Assembly (NCBI GenBank): GCA_963764465.1
Contig: CAVXSO010000007.1
Coordinates: 1,131,258 to 1,195,257 of the forward strand
From: JAJXXT01 sp963764465
GTDB lineage: Bacteria > Pseudomonadota > Alphaproteobacteria > Acetobacterales > Acetobacteraceae
Length of the DNA: 64,000 bases
Direction: 5' to 3'
The notes under the pieces were generated by a model. The model searched no databases. It saw nothing but the letters and a program-made list of their open reading frames with translations, and was not told the DNA's origin. The translations under genes and the position numbers were made by a program. Shown here one piece after another: positions 8,899 to 18,242 of this stretch (positions within the stretch are counted from its first letter, which is position 1; the number at the start of each line of letters is the position of its first letter).

Positions 8899-11800
8899 GC
8901 CACGGTCTCCCCTGCGACCGGATGTTGCGAAACCGGTTCATCATCGAGCCAGTCCACCTTGTTCATCCGCCGCACGATGATGAACTCGTCGCGGTTGGAC
9001 CCGACCGTGCCGTAATAGTTGAACCCATAGGCAAGCTGGGCGTAGCCGCCGATCATGTGCGTGGGTTTCAGCACCGCGCGCGTCACCGAGTTGTGGATGC
9101 CGCCGCGCTTGCCCGTCACCTCGCTGCCCGGCACGTTCACGATCTTCTCCTGCGCGTGATACATCAGCGTCATGCCGGGATTGACGCGCTGGGAGACGAC
9201 GGCGCGGGCCACCAGAGCGCCGTTGGCGTTGTAGGCCTCGACCCAGTCATTGTCGGCGATGCCGGCCTCGCGCGCGTCATCCTCGCTGATCCAGATCACC
9301 GGCCCGCCGCGGTTCAACGTCAGCATCAGCAGATTGTCGGTATAGGTGCTGTGGATGCCCCATTTCTGGTGCGGCGTGATGAAGTTGAGCACGATCTCCG
9401 TGTTGCCGTTGCCGTGCCGGCCACGCACCGGGGCGATCGCCTTGGTATCGACCGGCGGCCGCCAGGTGACGAAGCCCTCGCCGAAGGCGCGCATCCAGGG
9501 ATGGTCCTGGTAGAGCTGCTGGCGGCCGGTCAGCGTGCGCCAGGGGATCAGCTCGTGCACGTTGGTGTAGCCCGCGTTGTAGCAGACCTTCTCGCTCTCG
9601 ATACCCGACCAGGTAGGCGAGGAAATGATCTTGCGCGGCTGCGCCTGCAGGTCGCGGTAGCGGATCTTCTCGTCTTCCTTCGAGGCCGCGAGATGCGCGT
9701 GCTCGCGGCCGGTGATCTTGCCCAGTGCCTCCCACGCCTTGACCGCGACCTCGCCGTTGGTCTCGGGGGCTAGGCTCAGCACCACCTCGATCGCGTCGAT
9801 ATCGCTTTCCATGCGCGGCTGGCCGTTTGGCGCCGTGCCGTTCAGCGCGCGGAGGAACTCCACCTCGTGGCTGGTGTTCCAGCCGATGCCCTTGCCGCCG
9901 TTGCCGAGTTTCTCGAGCAGCGGCCCCACCGAGGTGAAGCGCTCGTAGAGCGCCGCGTAGTCACGTTCAACCACGGCAACATTGGGCATGGTGCGGCCAG
10001 GAATCGGTTCGGCCTCGCCGCGCTTCCAGTCCGCCACGTCGTATGGCTGCGCCAGCTCGCCCGCGGTGTCGTGCAGGATCGGGCTCAGCACCACATCGGT
10101 TTCCTTGCCCAGCACCTCCGGCGCGATGCGGGAAAACGCCTTGGCGATGCCCTTGTAGATGTCCCAGTCCGAGCGTGCCTCCCATGCCGGATCCACCGCC
10201 GCCGAAAGCGGGTGGATGAAGGGATGCATATCGGATGTGTTGAGGTCCGCCTTCTCGTACCAGGTGGCCGTCGGCAGCACGATGTCGGAATAGACGCAGG
10301 TCGTGCTCATGCGGAAATCAAGCGTCACCAGCAGGTCAAGCTTGCCCTCCGGCGCCTGCTCGTGCCAGGCGACCTCGTGCGGCTTCTCACGCCCCTCCTC
10401 GCCCAGGTCCTTGCCCAGCACGCCGTTCGATGCACCGAGCAGGTGCTTGAGGAAATACTCGTGCCCCTTGCCCGATGAGCCGAGCAGATTGGAACGCCAG
10501 ACGAACATGTTGCGCGGCCAATTCGCGGGATCATCGGGGTCGGAACAGGACAGTTCCAGCTCGCCCGAGCGCAGCGCGCGGGCCACGTATTCCTTCGGCG
10601 CCAGCCCTGCCGCCTTCGCCTTCGCGGCGATCTCGAGCGGGTTCTGCTTGAGCTGCGGCGCGGAGGGCAGCCAGCCCATGCGCTCGGCGCGCACATTGTA
10701 GTCGATGAGGCTGCCGGACCAGTCGCCCGCCGGCGCCGTGGGCGAGAGAATCTCGGAGGCCGCCAGCGTCTCATAGCGCCACTGATCCGTGTGCGCGTAG
10801 AAGAATGAGGTGCTGTTCTGCTGGCGCGGCGGACGGTTCCAGTCGAGCGCGAAGGCGACGGGCAGCCAGCCGGTTTGTGGGCGCAGCTTCTCCTGGCCCA
10901 CGTAGTGCGACCAGCCGCCGCCGGACTGGCCGACGCAACCGCAGAACACCAGGAGATTGATGATCCCCCGGTAGCTCATGTCCATGTGGTACCAGTGGTT
11001 CAGCCCGGCGCCGAGGATCACCATCGAGCGGCCATTGGTCTTCTCGGCGTTGCTGGCGAACTCGCGCGCGACGTGAATGATATGGTGGCGCGGCACGCCG
11101 GTCACGCGCTCGGCCCAGGCCGGGGTGAACGGCCCGTCAGCGTCATAGTTGGAAGTGACGTTGGTGCCGCCAAAGCCGCGATCGAGCCCGTAGTTGGCAC
11201 AGAGCAGGTCAAACACGGTTGCCACCATCGTCTCGCCCTCCTTGAGCGCCAGGCGCCTGATGGGAACGTTGCGTGGCAGAACCGGGGCATGCTCGGTCGC
11301 GGTAAACCCGTTGGTGGCGGCGCCGCCGAAATACGGAAACGCAACGGATTGCACGTCGCCGCCCGCGAGCGTCAGCGCGAGCTTCACGTCGCGCCCGGCG
11401 CCGTCACGCTCCTCGAGGTTCCATTTGCCCTGTTCGCCCCAGCGGAAGCCGATGGAGCCATGCGGGGCCACTGGATTGCCCGCGGTGTCGAAGGCCACGG
11501 TCTTCCACGCGGGGTTGTTGGCCTCGCCGAGCGTATCCGAAAAATCCTCGGCGCGCAGCAGCCGCTCGGGGACGTAATGATCGCCTTGCTTCACCAGGCG
11601 CACCAGCATCGGCATGTCGCTGTAGCGGCGGGCATAATCCTCGAAATATGGCACGCTGCGGTCGAGGTGGAACTCGCGCAGGATCACGTGGCCCATCGCC
11701 ATCGCAAGCGCCGCGTCGGTGCCCTGCTTCGGATGCAGCCAGAGATCGGCGAACTTCGTCGCCTCGGCATAGTCGGGCGAGACGACAACGCTTTTGGCAC

Positions 11801-12620
11801 CCTTGTAGCGCGCCTCGGTGTAGAAATGCGCGTCCGGCGTGCGCGTCTGCGGCACGTTGGAACCCCACAGGATGAGGTAGCCGGCGTTGTACCAGTCCGC
11901 ACTCTCCGGCACGTCGGTCTGCTCGCCCCAGGTCATGGGGCTGGCCGGCGGCAGGTCGCAATACCAGTCATAGAAGCTCATGCAGACGCCGCCGAGCAGC
12001 GAGAGGTAGCGCGACCCCGCGGCATAGGAGAGCATCGACATCGCGGGGATCGGCGAGAACCCGATGATGCGATCCGGGCCGTATTTCCTGGCGGTATAGG
12101 CATTCGCGGCGGCGATGATCTCCGTCACCTCGTCCCAGTTCGCGCGCACGAAACCGCCGAGGCCGCGCCGGCTCACATAACTCGCGCGCTTCTCGCTGTC
12201 CTCGACGATCGAGGCCCAGGCCGCGACGGGCGTGCGCAGCGCCCGCGCCTCGCGCCACAGCCGCAGCAGGCGGCTGCGCACCAGCGGGTGCTTCACCCGG
12301 TTCGCGGAGTAGAGATACCAGGAGTAGCTCGCCCCCCGCGAGCAGCCGCGCGGCTCGTGGTTGGGCATGTCGGGCCGCGTGCGTGGATAGTCGGTCTGCT
12401 GCGTCTCCCAGGTGACGATGCCGCCCTTGACGTAGATCTTCCACGAACAGGAGCCGGTGCAGTTCACGCCGTGCGTGGAACGAACGATCTTGTCGTGCTG
12501 CCAGCGCTTGCGATACGCGTCCTCCCAGCCGCGCGGCTCGTCAGTCGTTACGCCGTGCCCGCCGGCAAAGGTCTCGTTGCGCTGGCGGAAGAAGGTGAGA
12601 CGGTCGAGGAACAGGCTCAT
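8895..12620 (-). CDS. narG: Respiratory nitrate reductase, alpha catalytic subunit
   Basis: A 1241-residue molybdo-bis-MGD enzyme that reduces nitrate to nitrite on the cytoplasmic face. The N-terminal FS0 motif HGVNCTGSCSW has the His-plus-Cys ligand set of NarG, and the molybdenum-ligating aspartate region reads SFYDWYCDLPP. The C-terminus has the molydopterin-dinucleotide-binding fold (LMLTLNRGGPVIWISE). Length matches family. The ATG at 12620 begins 10 bp after narK; the frame stays open about 100 codons upstream inside narK, but family alignment starts at MSLFLDRLTFF. Confidence 0.97.
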   Translation of the reverse strand: MSLFLDRLTFFRQRNETFAGGHGVTTDEPRGWEDAYRKRWQHDKIVRSTHGVNCTGSCSWKIYVKGGIVTWETQQTDYPRTRPDMPNHEPRGCSRGASYSWYLYSANRVKHPLVRSRLLRLWREARALRTPVAAWASIVEDSEKRASYVSRRGLGGFVRANWDEVTEIIAAANAYTARKYGPDRIIGFSPIPAMSMLSYAAGSRYLSLLGGVCMSFYDWYCDLPPASPMTWGEQTDVPESADWYNAGYLILWGSNVPQTRTPDAHFYTEARYKGAKSVVVSPDYAEATKFADLWLHPKQGTDAALAMAMGHVILREFHLDRSVPYFEDYARRYSDMPMLVRLVKQGDHYVPERLLRAEDFSDTLGEANNPAWKTVAFDTAGNPVAPHGSIGFRWGEQGKWNLEERDGAGRDVKLALTLAGGDVQSVAFPYFGGAATNGFTATEHAPVLPRNVPIRRLALKEGETMVATVFDLLCANYGLDRGFGGTNVTSNYDADGPFTPAWAERVTGVPRHHIIHVAREFASNAEKTNGRSMVILGAGLNHWYHMDMSYRGIINLLVFCGCVGQSGGGWSHYVGQEKLRPQTGWLPVAFALDWNRPPRQQNSTSFFYAHTDQWRYETLAASEILSPTAPAGDWSGSLIDYNVRAERMGWLPSAPQLKQNPLEIAAKAKAAGLAPKEYVARALRSGELELSCSDPDDPANWPRNMFVWRSNLLGSSGKGHEYFLKHLLGASNGVLGKDLGEEGREKPHEVAWHEQAPEGKLDLLVTLDFRMSTTCVYSDIVLPTATWYEKADLNTSDMHPFIHPLSAAVDPAWEARSDWDIYKGIAKAFSRIAPEVLGKETDVVLSPILHDTAGELAQPYDVADWKRGEAEPIPGRTMPNVAVVERDYAALYERFTSVGPLLEKLGNGGKGIGWNTSHEVEFLRALNGTAPNGQPRMESDIDAIEVVLSLAPETNGEVAVKAWEALGKITGREHAHLAASKEDEKIRYRDLQAQPRKIISSPTWSGIESEKVCYNAGYTNVHELIPWRTLTGRQQLYQDHPWMRAFGEGFVTWRPPVDTKAIAPVRGRHGNGNTEIVLNFITPHQKWGIHSTYTDNLLMLTLNRGGPVIWISEDDAREAGIADNDWVEAYNANGALVARAVVSQRVNPGMTLMYHAQEKIVNVPGSEVTGKRGGIHNSVTRAVLKPTHMIGGYAQLAYGFNYYGTVGSNRDEFIIVRRMNKVDWLDDEPVSQHPVAGETVA

Positions 12621-12630
12621 CGTACCGCCC

Positions 12631-13962
12631 TCACGCGATGGCGACGCGGTTGCGGGTGCGGATGAAGCCGATCGAGACCAGCATCGCCGCAACCGCCAGC
12701 ACCACGTAGACGAAGAACCCGCCGGAGTAGCCCGCCGCCCCCAGCGCACCCGCGAACAGGCCGAGCGTGGGTGGGATGACGAAGCCGCCGAGCGCGCCCA
12801 GGCCACCGACGATGCCGGAGGCGCCGCCCACCGCGTGCGGCACGTATTTCGGCACCATCTTGAACACCGCGGCGTTGCCCAGCCCCATGCCGAGAGCGAT
12901 CGCGAACTCGCCCGCAACATTGATCGGGAAGCTGATCACGAAGGTCAGCAGCGCCGCACCGGCCAGCACGACGGTAAACGAGATCAGCGCCATGATCTCG
13001 CCGCCGAACTTCTCGGCAAGCGAGCCGCCACCAACCCGCGCGACCGCCGCCAGCAGCGAGAAGCCGGCGCCGCCCAGGACGCCGGCGTCGATCACGCTCA
13101 TCTGGTGAAGGTTGATCCAGTAGGTGGGGAACCACGCCGTGAGCGCGAGGAAGCCACCAAAGGAGACGAAGTAGAGGAAGGTGAGGCCCCAGGTGCGGGT
13201 CTCGTCGGCCGCCATTATCAGCGCGCCCCAGGCGGAGTCGCGTGGGAACAGCTCCTGGCCGTGGCTTGCCGCGATGCTACGCGCCTCATCGGCCGCCGTG
13301 TCGCGAGCGCGCAGCTGGAAGTAGTAGGCGTCGCGCGCCAGCCAGCCATAAATGCCGGTGCCGATGAGGAGGAAGGCGAGCCAGGCGAGGTAGGAGCCGG
13401 CCAGCCCAAGAGCAGCGATGGCAACCGGCAGCAGCAGCGTGAACACACCGGGTGCGAGGTTGCCGACGCCGCCGTAGATGCCCAGCGCCGTCCCCTGGCG
13501 GTTGCGTGGGAACCAGTAGGAGACCTGCGGAATGCCAACCGAAAACGACGCCACGCCGCAGCCACTCATGAAGCCGAACAGCAGGATGATGGGGTAGAGG
13601 GCGGCGGTGACTTGCGGCACCGTGACCAGGATGAACACCAGGCCCCACATGCCGACGATGGAGATGCCGAACAGCACCAGCATCGGCAGCCGCCCGCCAA
13701 CCTTGTCCACCCAGGCGCCGAATGGAATACGCAGCAGCGAACCGGTGAGCTGGGGTGCTGCCACCAGCAGCCCCACCAGCAGCGGCGAGAGCTGCATGGA
13801 TTGCTGGAAGGCATGCGCCGCCGGCCCGTAGAGCGCCACCGCGGCGAAGCCGATGAAGAAGCCCCAGGTGCCCATGACGAGCCCCATGCGTGGGCTGCCT
13901 TGCAGTCCGTGATCCGCGGGACTGAGGGCTCCCGAGGCGGTGGCTTGGGTCGATGCATCCAT
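12631..13962 (-). CDS. narK: Nitrate/nitrite transporter, NarK type (MFS)
   Basis: A 443-residue, twelve-span transporter of the nitrate/nitrite porter family. Nitrate signature motifs are seen in TM5 (GVGNLAPGVFTLLLP) and TM11 (GIVGGLGALGGFVIPP), and conserved arginines lie in spans 2 and 8 (LLRIPFGAW; AAVARVGGG). I choose ATG 13962 because AAGGA lies 8-9 bp upstream; the ATG three codons earlier (13971) abuts that Shine-Dalgarno. First gene of the nine-gene nar operon. Confidence 0.92.
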   Translation of the reverse strand: MDASTQATASGALSPADHGLQGSPRMGLVMGTWGFFIGFAAVALYGPAAHAFQQSMQLSPLLVGLLVAAPQLTGSLLRIPFGAWVDKVGGRLPMLVLFGISIVGMWGLVFILVTVPQVTAALYPIILLFGFMSGCGVASFSVGIPQVSYWFPRNRQGTALGIYGGVGNLAPGVFTLLLPVAIAALGLAGSYLAWLAFLLIGTGIYGWLARDAYYFQLRARDTAADEARSIAASHGQELFPRDSAWGALIMAADETRTWGLTFLYFVSFGGFLALTAWFPTYWINLHQMSVIDAGVLGGAGFSLLAAVARVGGGSLAEKFGGEIMALISFTVVLAGAALLTFVISFPINVAGEFAIALGMGLGNAAVFKMVPKYVPHAVGGASGIVGGLGALGGFVIPPTLGLFAGALGAAGYSGGFFVYVVLAVAAMLVSIGFIRTRNRVAIA

Positions 13963-14082
13963 GGTCGGCATTCCTTTGTGCCTCGACCGCCGCCGGCTGG
14001 CGTGATTCCCAGCGGCGAGCGGTTTCGCGGCCCGATGCCGCGATCACGGGTGGGAAGGTGCATTTGGTGCCGCGGCTTGACA

Positions 14083-14096
14083 TTGACATAAATCAA
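14083..14096. promoter_or_regulatory. FNR-type box upstream of narK
   Basis: TTGACATAAATCAA, a near-consensus match to TTGAT-N4-ATCAA with one base changed. It lies about 121 bp upstream of the narK start, between narK and the divergent Crp/Fnr gene, where an FNR-like activator would switch on the nar operon under low oxygen. Confidence 0.7.
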
Positions 14097-14126
14097 AGCC
14101 GAACGAGACATTCGACGTCTAGTAGA

Positions 14127-14140
14127 GTGACTTATGTCAC
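14127..14140. promoter_or_regulatory. Second FNR/CRP-like palindrome near the regulator gene
   Basis: GTGACTTATGTCAC, a perfect inverted repeat with 5-bp arms and a 4-bp centre, the geometry of Crp/Fnr sites. It is centred about 76 bp upstream of the regulator start codon and 44 bp from the other box, so it may serve autoregulation of the Crp/Fnr gene. Confidence 0.5.
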
Positions 14141-14209
14141 AAACTAGGCAGTCTCCAGGAAATCTCTCCCCCATGCCGCGCTCGCCCAGGGCGGGCCGGT
14201 GAGCGACCC

Positions 14210-14980
14210 GTGGACACCGTGAGCCCGCCTGCCGGCGCCGCCGTGGGCCCCGGGGCCGAGCCCTCGCCGGCCGAGGCGCTGGGGCGCGTGCCCTGGCTGT
14301 GCCACGTCCCCGCCGCGACGATTGAGCGCCTGGCGCGCCAGGCGGTGCTGCACCGGGTGCCCACGGGCAGCATCCTGTTCGAGCAGTCGGAGACGCCAAC
14401 CTTCGCACAATGGCTGCTGGGCGGCGCGGTGGAGCTGCTCGGTGTCGACGGCTCCAACGAGGTTGCGATCGAGACCGTGCTGCCGTTCGACCTGCTGCTG
14501 CCGGCGGCGGTGCTGAACCGCCAACCCTATCTCGCCCGTGCGCGGGTGCGGGAGGAGGCGTATCTGGCGCTCATCCATGCCGATGCGTTCCGCGACGCGG
14601 TGGCGAGCGACCATGCGTTGTGCCTCGCGGTTCTCGCCTGCCAAGCCGCGCAGTTCCGCCGGCAGGTGAAGCTGGCGAAGAACCTCAAGCTGCGCTCGGC
14701 CGAGGACCGCGTCGGCTGTTACCTGCTCGGCCTAGTGGAGCGCAGCGGCGGTGCCGCGCGGATTCAGTTGCCGATGGAGAAGCGCCGCATCGCGGGGCAG
14801 CTTGGCATGACCCGGGAGACGTTTTCGCGCACCCTCGCGGCGATATCGCGCCACGGGCTGCGTGTTGCGGGGGATACCGTCACCGTGACGGACGCCGCGG
14901 CGCTGCGTGCCCGGTTCCGGCTCGACCCGCTGATCGACGCGCCGGAGCCCGTCGAGCCGATCACCCTACGTAACGAGTGA
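14210..14980 (+). CDS. Crp/Fnr-family transcriptional regulator
   Basis: A 256-residue protein with a cyclic-nucleotide-type beta-roll (residues ~30-140), dimer helix, and C-terminal winged helix. The recognition helix reads MTRETFSRTLAAI; the E..SR triplet is that of FNR and predicts binding to TTGA-type half-sites, in agreement with the two boxes upstream. The N-terminal cysteine cluster of classical FNR is absent, so it is more like Dnr/NnrR/NarR regulators that sense NO or nitrate/nitrite. Start is a GTG at 14210; a second GTG at 14219 is equally possible. Divergent from narK. Confidence 0.87.
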   Translation: MDTVSPPAGAAVGPGAEPSPAEALGRVPWLCHVPAATIERLARQAVLHRVPTGSILFEQSETPTFAQWLLGGAVELLGVDGSNEVAIETVLPFDLLLPAAVLNRQPYLARARVREEAYLALIHADAFRDAVASDHALCLAVLACQAAQFRRQVKLAKNLKLRSAEDRVGCYLLGLVERSGGAARIQLPMEKRRIAGQLGMTRETFSRTLAAISRHGLRVAGDTVTVTDAAALRARFRLDPLIDAPEPVEPITLRNE

Positions 14981-14989
14981 TGCGCCCGC

Positions 14990-15559
14990 TCAGGCAGCAC
15001 AGGCGGTTGCGTCTCGCGCCAACCCTGTTTCCAACGCCGATCGCCCGTTGAGTTTCATCCGGCGCAGCGGTGCGCCGGTGGTGCGGCCGACGAGTGGGCC
15101 AGCATCCGAAGCAACCCCATTGCTCGCCTGCATGGTCAGGCTCCCCGGACAGATGGCCAGCGGCCATGACCGTGAGGGTTGTTCCGGAATTGCCGCAAAC
15201 CACAGGCCTTCATTCGCGCATGCGATGGCCGCAAGATGAAAATTGTAGAAGCCTGCCACCCAGGGAACAAAGGGATCGCGACCATACAGCACCGTGGACG
15301 CTGGCAGCAGCACAATCAGGAACAGGAAGCCGAAGATTGCGAACAGGAAACGTCGGCTGCGAGACAAGGTAAGGCGCAGCCGACGATGGTGGCTGAACCA
15401 GAAGGTGCCGGTGAACAAAAAGCCGCACCCCAGCGCGACCAGCGGCCAGAGCATCGGCCGCAGCACCGGGTACCACGCCGCGATCCTCTTATCTGGCCCC
15501 GGAAGCGGTAGGCAGTAGACGGGCACGCTCATGGCAACACCGAACATGATGTCGCTCAA
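14990..15559 (-). CDS. TMEM175/DUF1211-like membrane protein
   Basis: About 189 residues with four to five membrane spans. The opening LSDIMFGVAMSV and the later FWFSHHRRLRL resemble the FSDGVFAIA and the W-HHR blocks of the TMEM175 (DUF1211) potassium-channel family. The glycine of the FSDG motif is replaced. The start is unclear: a TTG at 15559 has GGAGG too close, and family-like residues (FLARRLEV) continue upstream without a standard start codon. Last gene of the arsR-headed run. Confidence 0.5.
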   Translation of the reverse strand: MSDIMFGVAMSVPVYCLPLPGPDKRIAAWYPVLRPMLWPLVALGCGFLFTGTFWFSHHRRLRLTLSRSRRFLFAIFGFLFLIVLLPASTVLYGRDPFVPWVAGFYNFHLAAIACANEGLWFAAIPEQPSRSWPLAICPGSLTMQASNGVASDAGPLVGRTTGAPLRRMKLNGRSALETGLARDATACAA

Positions 15560-15608
15560 AACCTCCAGCCGGCGAGCAAGGAAGCTGCTCAGGACAATAC
15601 CCTGGCCG

Positions 15609-15967
15609 TCACGCGGGTCGAGCGGGTTTCGCCGCCATCTGATCCACCGCCTCCAGTGCCTGAGCGGCGTACATCACCGACGGGCCGGCGCCCATGTAGA
15701 CCGCCATCGCCAGTGTCTCGGCGACCGCCGCGCGTGAGGCCCCGCTTTCACGGCACCCTCGGCGTGATAGGCGATGCAAGGCGCGCAGCGGATGGCAACA
15801 CTGATGGCCAGCGCCACCAACTCCTTCGTCTTGTCGTCCAGTGCATCCCCGCCGTGTGCCGCACCGGCAATGGCGGAAAAAGTCTTCATCACCTCCGGCG
15901 CGGCCTGGCGCAGGTCGCGCACCGCACCATTCATGTTGCCGGTCAGGGCCAGCCAGTCTTCGACCAT
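15609..15967 (-). pseudogene. AhpD-like carboxymuconolactone decarboxylase, frameshifted
   Basis: The first ~75 codons read as a CMD/AhpD protein (MVEDWLALTGNMNGAVRDL, then DDKTKELVALAISVAIRC and the redox pair CAPCIAYH). After EGAVKAG the frame is lost, and the rest of the family (SRAAVAETLAMAVYMGAG...ALEAVDQM) continues in the next frame to a stop at 15609. Restoring one G to the G4 run (C4 at 15740-15743 on the plus strand) rejoins the two parts into a ~118-residue protein. This may be a true mutation or a sequencing error in a homopolymer. The CxxC pair would act as a peroxidase-linked thiol centre. Confidence 0.8.
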
Positions 15968-16003
15968 CGCCGTTGCTCCTTGGATGTGGGTCGTGCGGTC
16001 CGC

Positions 16004-17113
16004 TCACGTCACCCGCTTTCGGAACAGCCAGCCTGCCGCGGCCAGCGTGACGACACCGATCGCGGCCATCGGCCAGAGTTGCGCGGCGAGCGACGTCAAG
16101 CTCGCTCCTTCCAGGAACACGCTGCGCACGATCACGAGGAAGTAGCGCATAGGGTTCAGCAAGGTCAGGTCCTGCACCCAGACTGGCATATTGGCGATTG
16201 GCGTGGCGAAGCCCGACAGGATGATGGACGGCACCATGAACAGGAACGCTCCAAGCAGCGCTTGCTGTTGTGTGGCAGCGAGCGAGGAGATCATCAGCCC
16301 GATTCCGGTCACCGCGATCACGAATAGGATCAACCCGAGATAGAGCGTTAGCAGCCCGCCACGCAGCGGCACGTTGAACCACCACACAGCGGCGGCGATG
16401 ATGACTGAGGCCTCGATCACGCCAATCAGCAGCCCCGGCAGCCCCTTGCCGAGCAGGATGTCGATCGGGCGCATCGGTGTGACCAGCAACTGGTCGAAGG
16501 TCCCCGTCTCTCGCTCCCGCGCCACCGACAGCCCGACCACCAGCAGCGTCACCACCTGCGTCAGCAGTGCGACGATGCCGGGCACGATGAACCAGCGCGA
16601 ACTCAGTGTCGGGTTGTAGCGCGCCCGCATGTCGAGGACGGCCGGCGGCGGCGAGCCGCCATGCGTCGCGGCCCAGCTGAGTGAAAAATCGCTCAGGATG
16701 GTGTTCGCGTACCCCTCGATCAACAGCGCTGTGTTTGAATTGCGGCCATCGACGATCGCTTGCACCGGCGCTGGCTGATGCGTCAGCAGATCGCGCGTGA
16801 AGCGCCGGTCGATCACCAACACCATCTGCACCTGACGGGAATCGATCAGGTCGTCGATGCGGTGTGGACTGCGCAGCATCGCCACCAGGTGGAAGGTGGG
16901 TGAGCCGGCGAAATGCGCCACCAGCTCGCGCGAGGCCTGGCTCGGATCCTGATCGTAGATCGCCACCGGCACATGGTTGAGATCGAAGGTGGCCGCGTAG
17001 CCGAATACCAGAAGCTGGATCAGCGGCGGCCCAATCAGCACCATGCGACTTTTCCCGTCACGCAGCACGGCGAGCAGCTCCTTCACGATCAGGGCAACGA
17101 CCTGGCCGAGCAC
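16004..17113 (-). CDS. ABC-2 type efflux permease (YbhR/YhhJ-like), second of pair
   Basis: A 369-residue permease: one N-terminal span (LIGPPLIQLLVFGYAATFDL), a ~140-residue periplasmic domain, then five spans from about residue 175. The ERETGTFDQLLVTPMRPIDILLGK loop is the family hallmark facing the ATPase. Spaced 4 bp from its sister permease. With the twin ATPase and HlyD adaptor it forms a YbhFSRG-like tripartite exporter. Confidence 0.9.
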   Translation of the reverse strand: MLGQVVALIVKELLAVLRDGKSRMVLIGPPLIQLLVFGYAATFDLNHVPVAIYDQDPSQASRELVAHFAGSPTFHLVAMLRSPHRIDDLIDSRQVQMVLVIDRRFTRDLLTHQPAPVQAIVDGRNSNTALLIEGYANTILSDFSLSWAATHGGSPPPAVLDMRARYNPTLSSRWFIVPGIVALLTQVVTLLVVGLSVARERETGTFDQLLVTPMRPIDILLGKGLPGLLIGVIEASVIIAAAVWWFNVPLRGGLLTLYLGLILFVIAVTGIGLMISSLAATQQQALLGAFLFMVPSIILSGFATPIANMPVWVQDLTLLNPMRYFLVIVRSVFLEGASLTSLAAQLWPMAAIGVVTLAAAGWLFRKRVT

Positions 17114-17117
17114 GCGC

Positions 17118-18242
17118 CTAATCCAACCGCTTGCGCGCGGTCGCCCGCGCGAGGCCGAGGAAGATCGCCGCCATCACGGCGAGCGCCGCGGCGTTCGGCA
17201 GAATCACCGACCATACATTGCCGGCCAGAAATATTGACTGCAGGATCGCAACGAAATACCGCGCCGCGACGATGTGCGTGATGATCTGCACCGCGCGGGG
17301 CATCGAGTTGATGTCGAAAACGAAGCCCGACAGGATGAAAGCCGGCAGGAAGGTGGTGATGATGGCGATCTGGCCGGCCACGAATTGATTGCGTGCGAAG
17401 CCCGAGATCAGCAGCCCCATCCCCAGAGCGGCCAGCATGAACAGGGCCGAGGTGCCGGTGAGCACCAGGATCGATCCCTCGAGCGGCACCCCGAACAGGA
17501 ACACCGCCATCGCCACCGAGGCCGCCATGCCGCCCATCCCGAGCAGGAAGTATGGGATCAGCTTGGCGAGGAGGATTTCCCGCAAAGTCACGCGCGTGAC
17601 CATCAGTGCTTCCATCGTCCCGCGTTCCCATTCGCGCGCAATCACCAGCGCGGTGAGCAGCGCGCCCGTCAGCGTCATGATGACCGCGATCAGACCCGGC
17701 ACCAGATAGTCGCGGCTATCGACCGCCGGGTTGAAGCGCACCTGCGGCTGCACCGAAAGTGACAGCGGCGGCGGATGCCCCTCCGCGCCGGCCCGTGCGG
17801 CGAGCCAGCCGGCCCAGACCTGCTGCACATAGCCCTCGATGATGCGCGCGTCATTGGCATCGACGCCGTTCACGATCACGCCGATCGGGGAATTGCCGCC
17901 GGCTTCCGCACGGCGGGCGAAGTCGCTCGGCAACCAGATGATGCCTTGCACGTCGCGCGCCGTCATCGCCCGCTCCGCGTCCTGGATGGTCAGGAACCGG
18001 CGCGGGCGGAAAAACGGCGAATGGGCAAAGCCGCTGGTGAAGCTTGCGGCGAGCGCACCCGGTTGTTGTACGACAACCGCGATCGGCACGTTGCGCGCGT
18101 CCAGTGACACGCCGTAGCCAAAGATCAGCAGCAACACGGCGGGCAGCAGGAAGGCGATCGCCAGCGCGGAGGGATCTCGCCAGATCTGCAGCGACTCCTT
18201 GCGCAGCAGTCCGAACAGGCGACGCAGCGCGCCGGCGTTCAT
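17118..18242 (-). CDS. ABC-2 type efflux permease (YbhS-like), first of pair
   Basis: A 374-residue permease homologous to the next gene: N-terminal span with AIAFLLPAVLLLIFGYGVSLDA, large periplasmic loop, and a C-terminal five-span bundle with the EWERGTMEALMVTRVTLREILL loop. It overlaps the twin ATPase gene by 4 bp. The pair probably forms a heterodimeric channel; substrate unknown (related E. coli pumps export drugs and cations). Confidence 0.9.
   Translation of the reverse strand: MNAGALRRLFGLLRKESLQIWRDPSALAIAFLLPAVLLLIFGYGVSLDARNVPIAVVVQQPGALAASFTSGFAHSPFFRPRRFLTIQDAERAMTARDVQGIIWLPSDFARRAEAGGNSPIGVIVNGVDANDARIIEGYVQQVWAGWLAARAGAEGHPPPLSLSVQPQVRFNPAVDSRDYLVPGLIAVIMTLTGALLTALVIAREWERGTMEALMVTRVTLREILLAKLIPYFLLGMGGMAASVAMAVFLFGVPLEGSILVLTGTSALFMLAALGMGLLISGFARNQFVAGQIAIITTFLPAFILSGFVFDINSMPRAVQIITHIVAARYFVAILQSIFLAGNVWSVILPNAAALAVMAAIFLGLARATARKRLD

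Noticed and set aside
10875..12665. 596-codon open frame on the plus strand opposite narG
   Set aside because: Antisense shadow of a high-GC coding region; composition is Arg/Ala/Gly/His-rich with no domain, while narG is unmistakable.
12621..12920. N-terminal extension of NarG by ~100 residues
   Set aside because: It reads the narK 3' end in another frame; NarG homology begins at the ATG at 12620.
12457..14091. 544-codon plus-strand frame opposite narK
   Set aside because: Antisense to a clear MFS transporter; charged, low-complexity translation.
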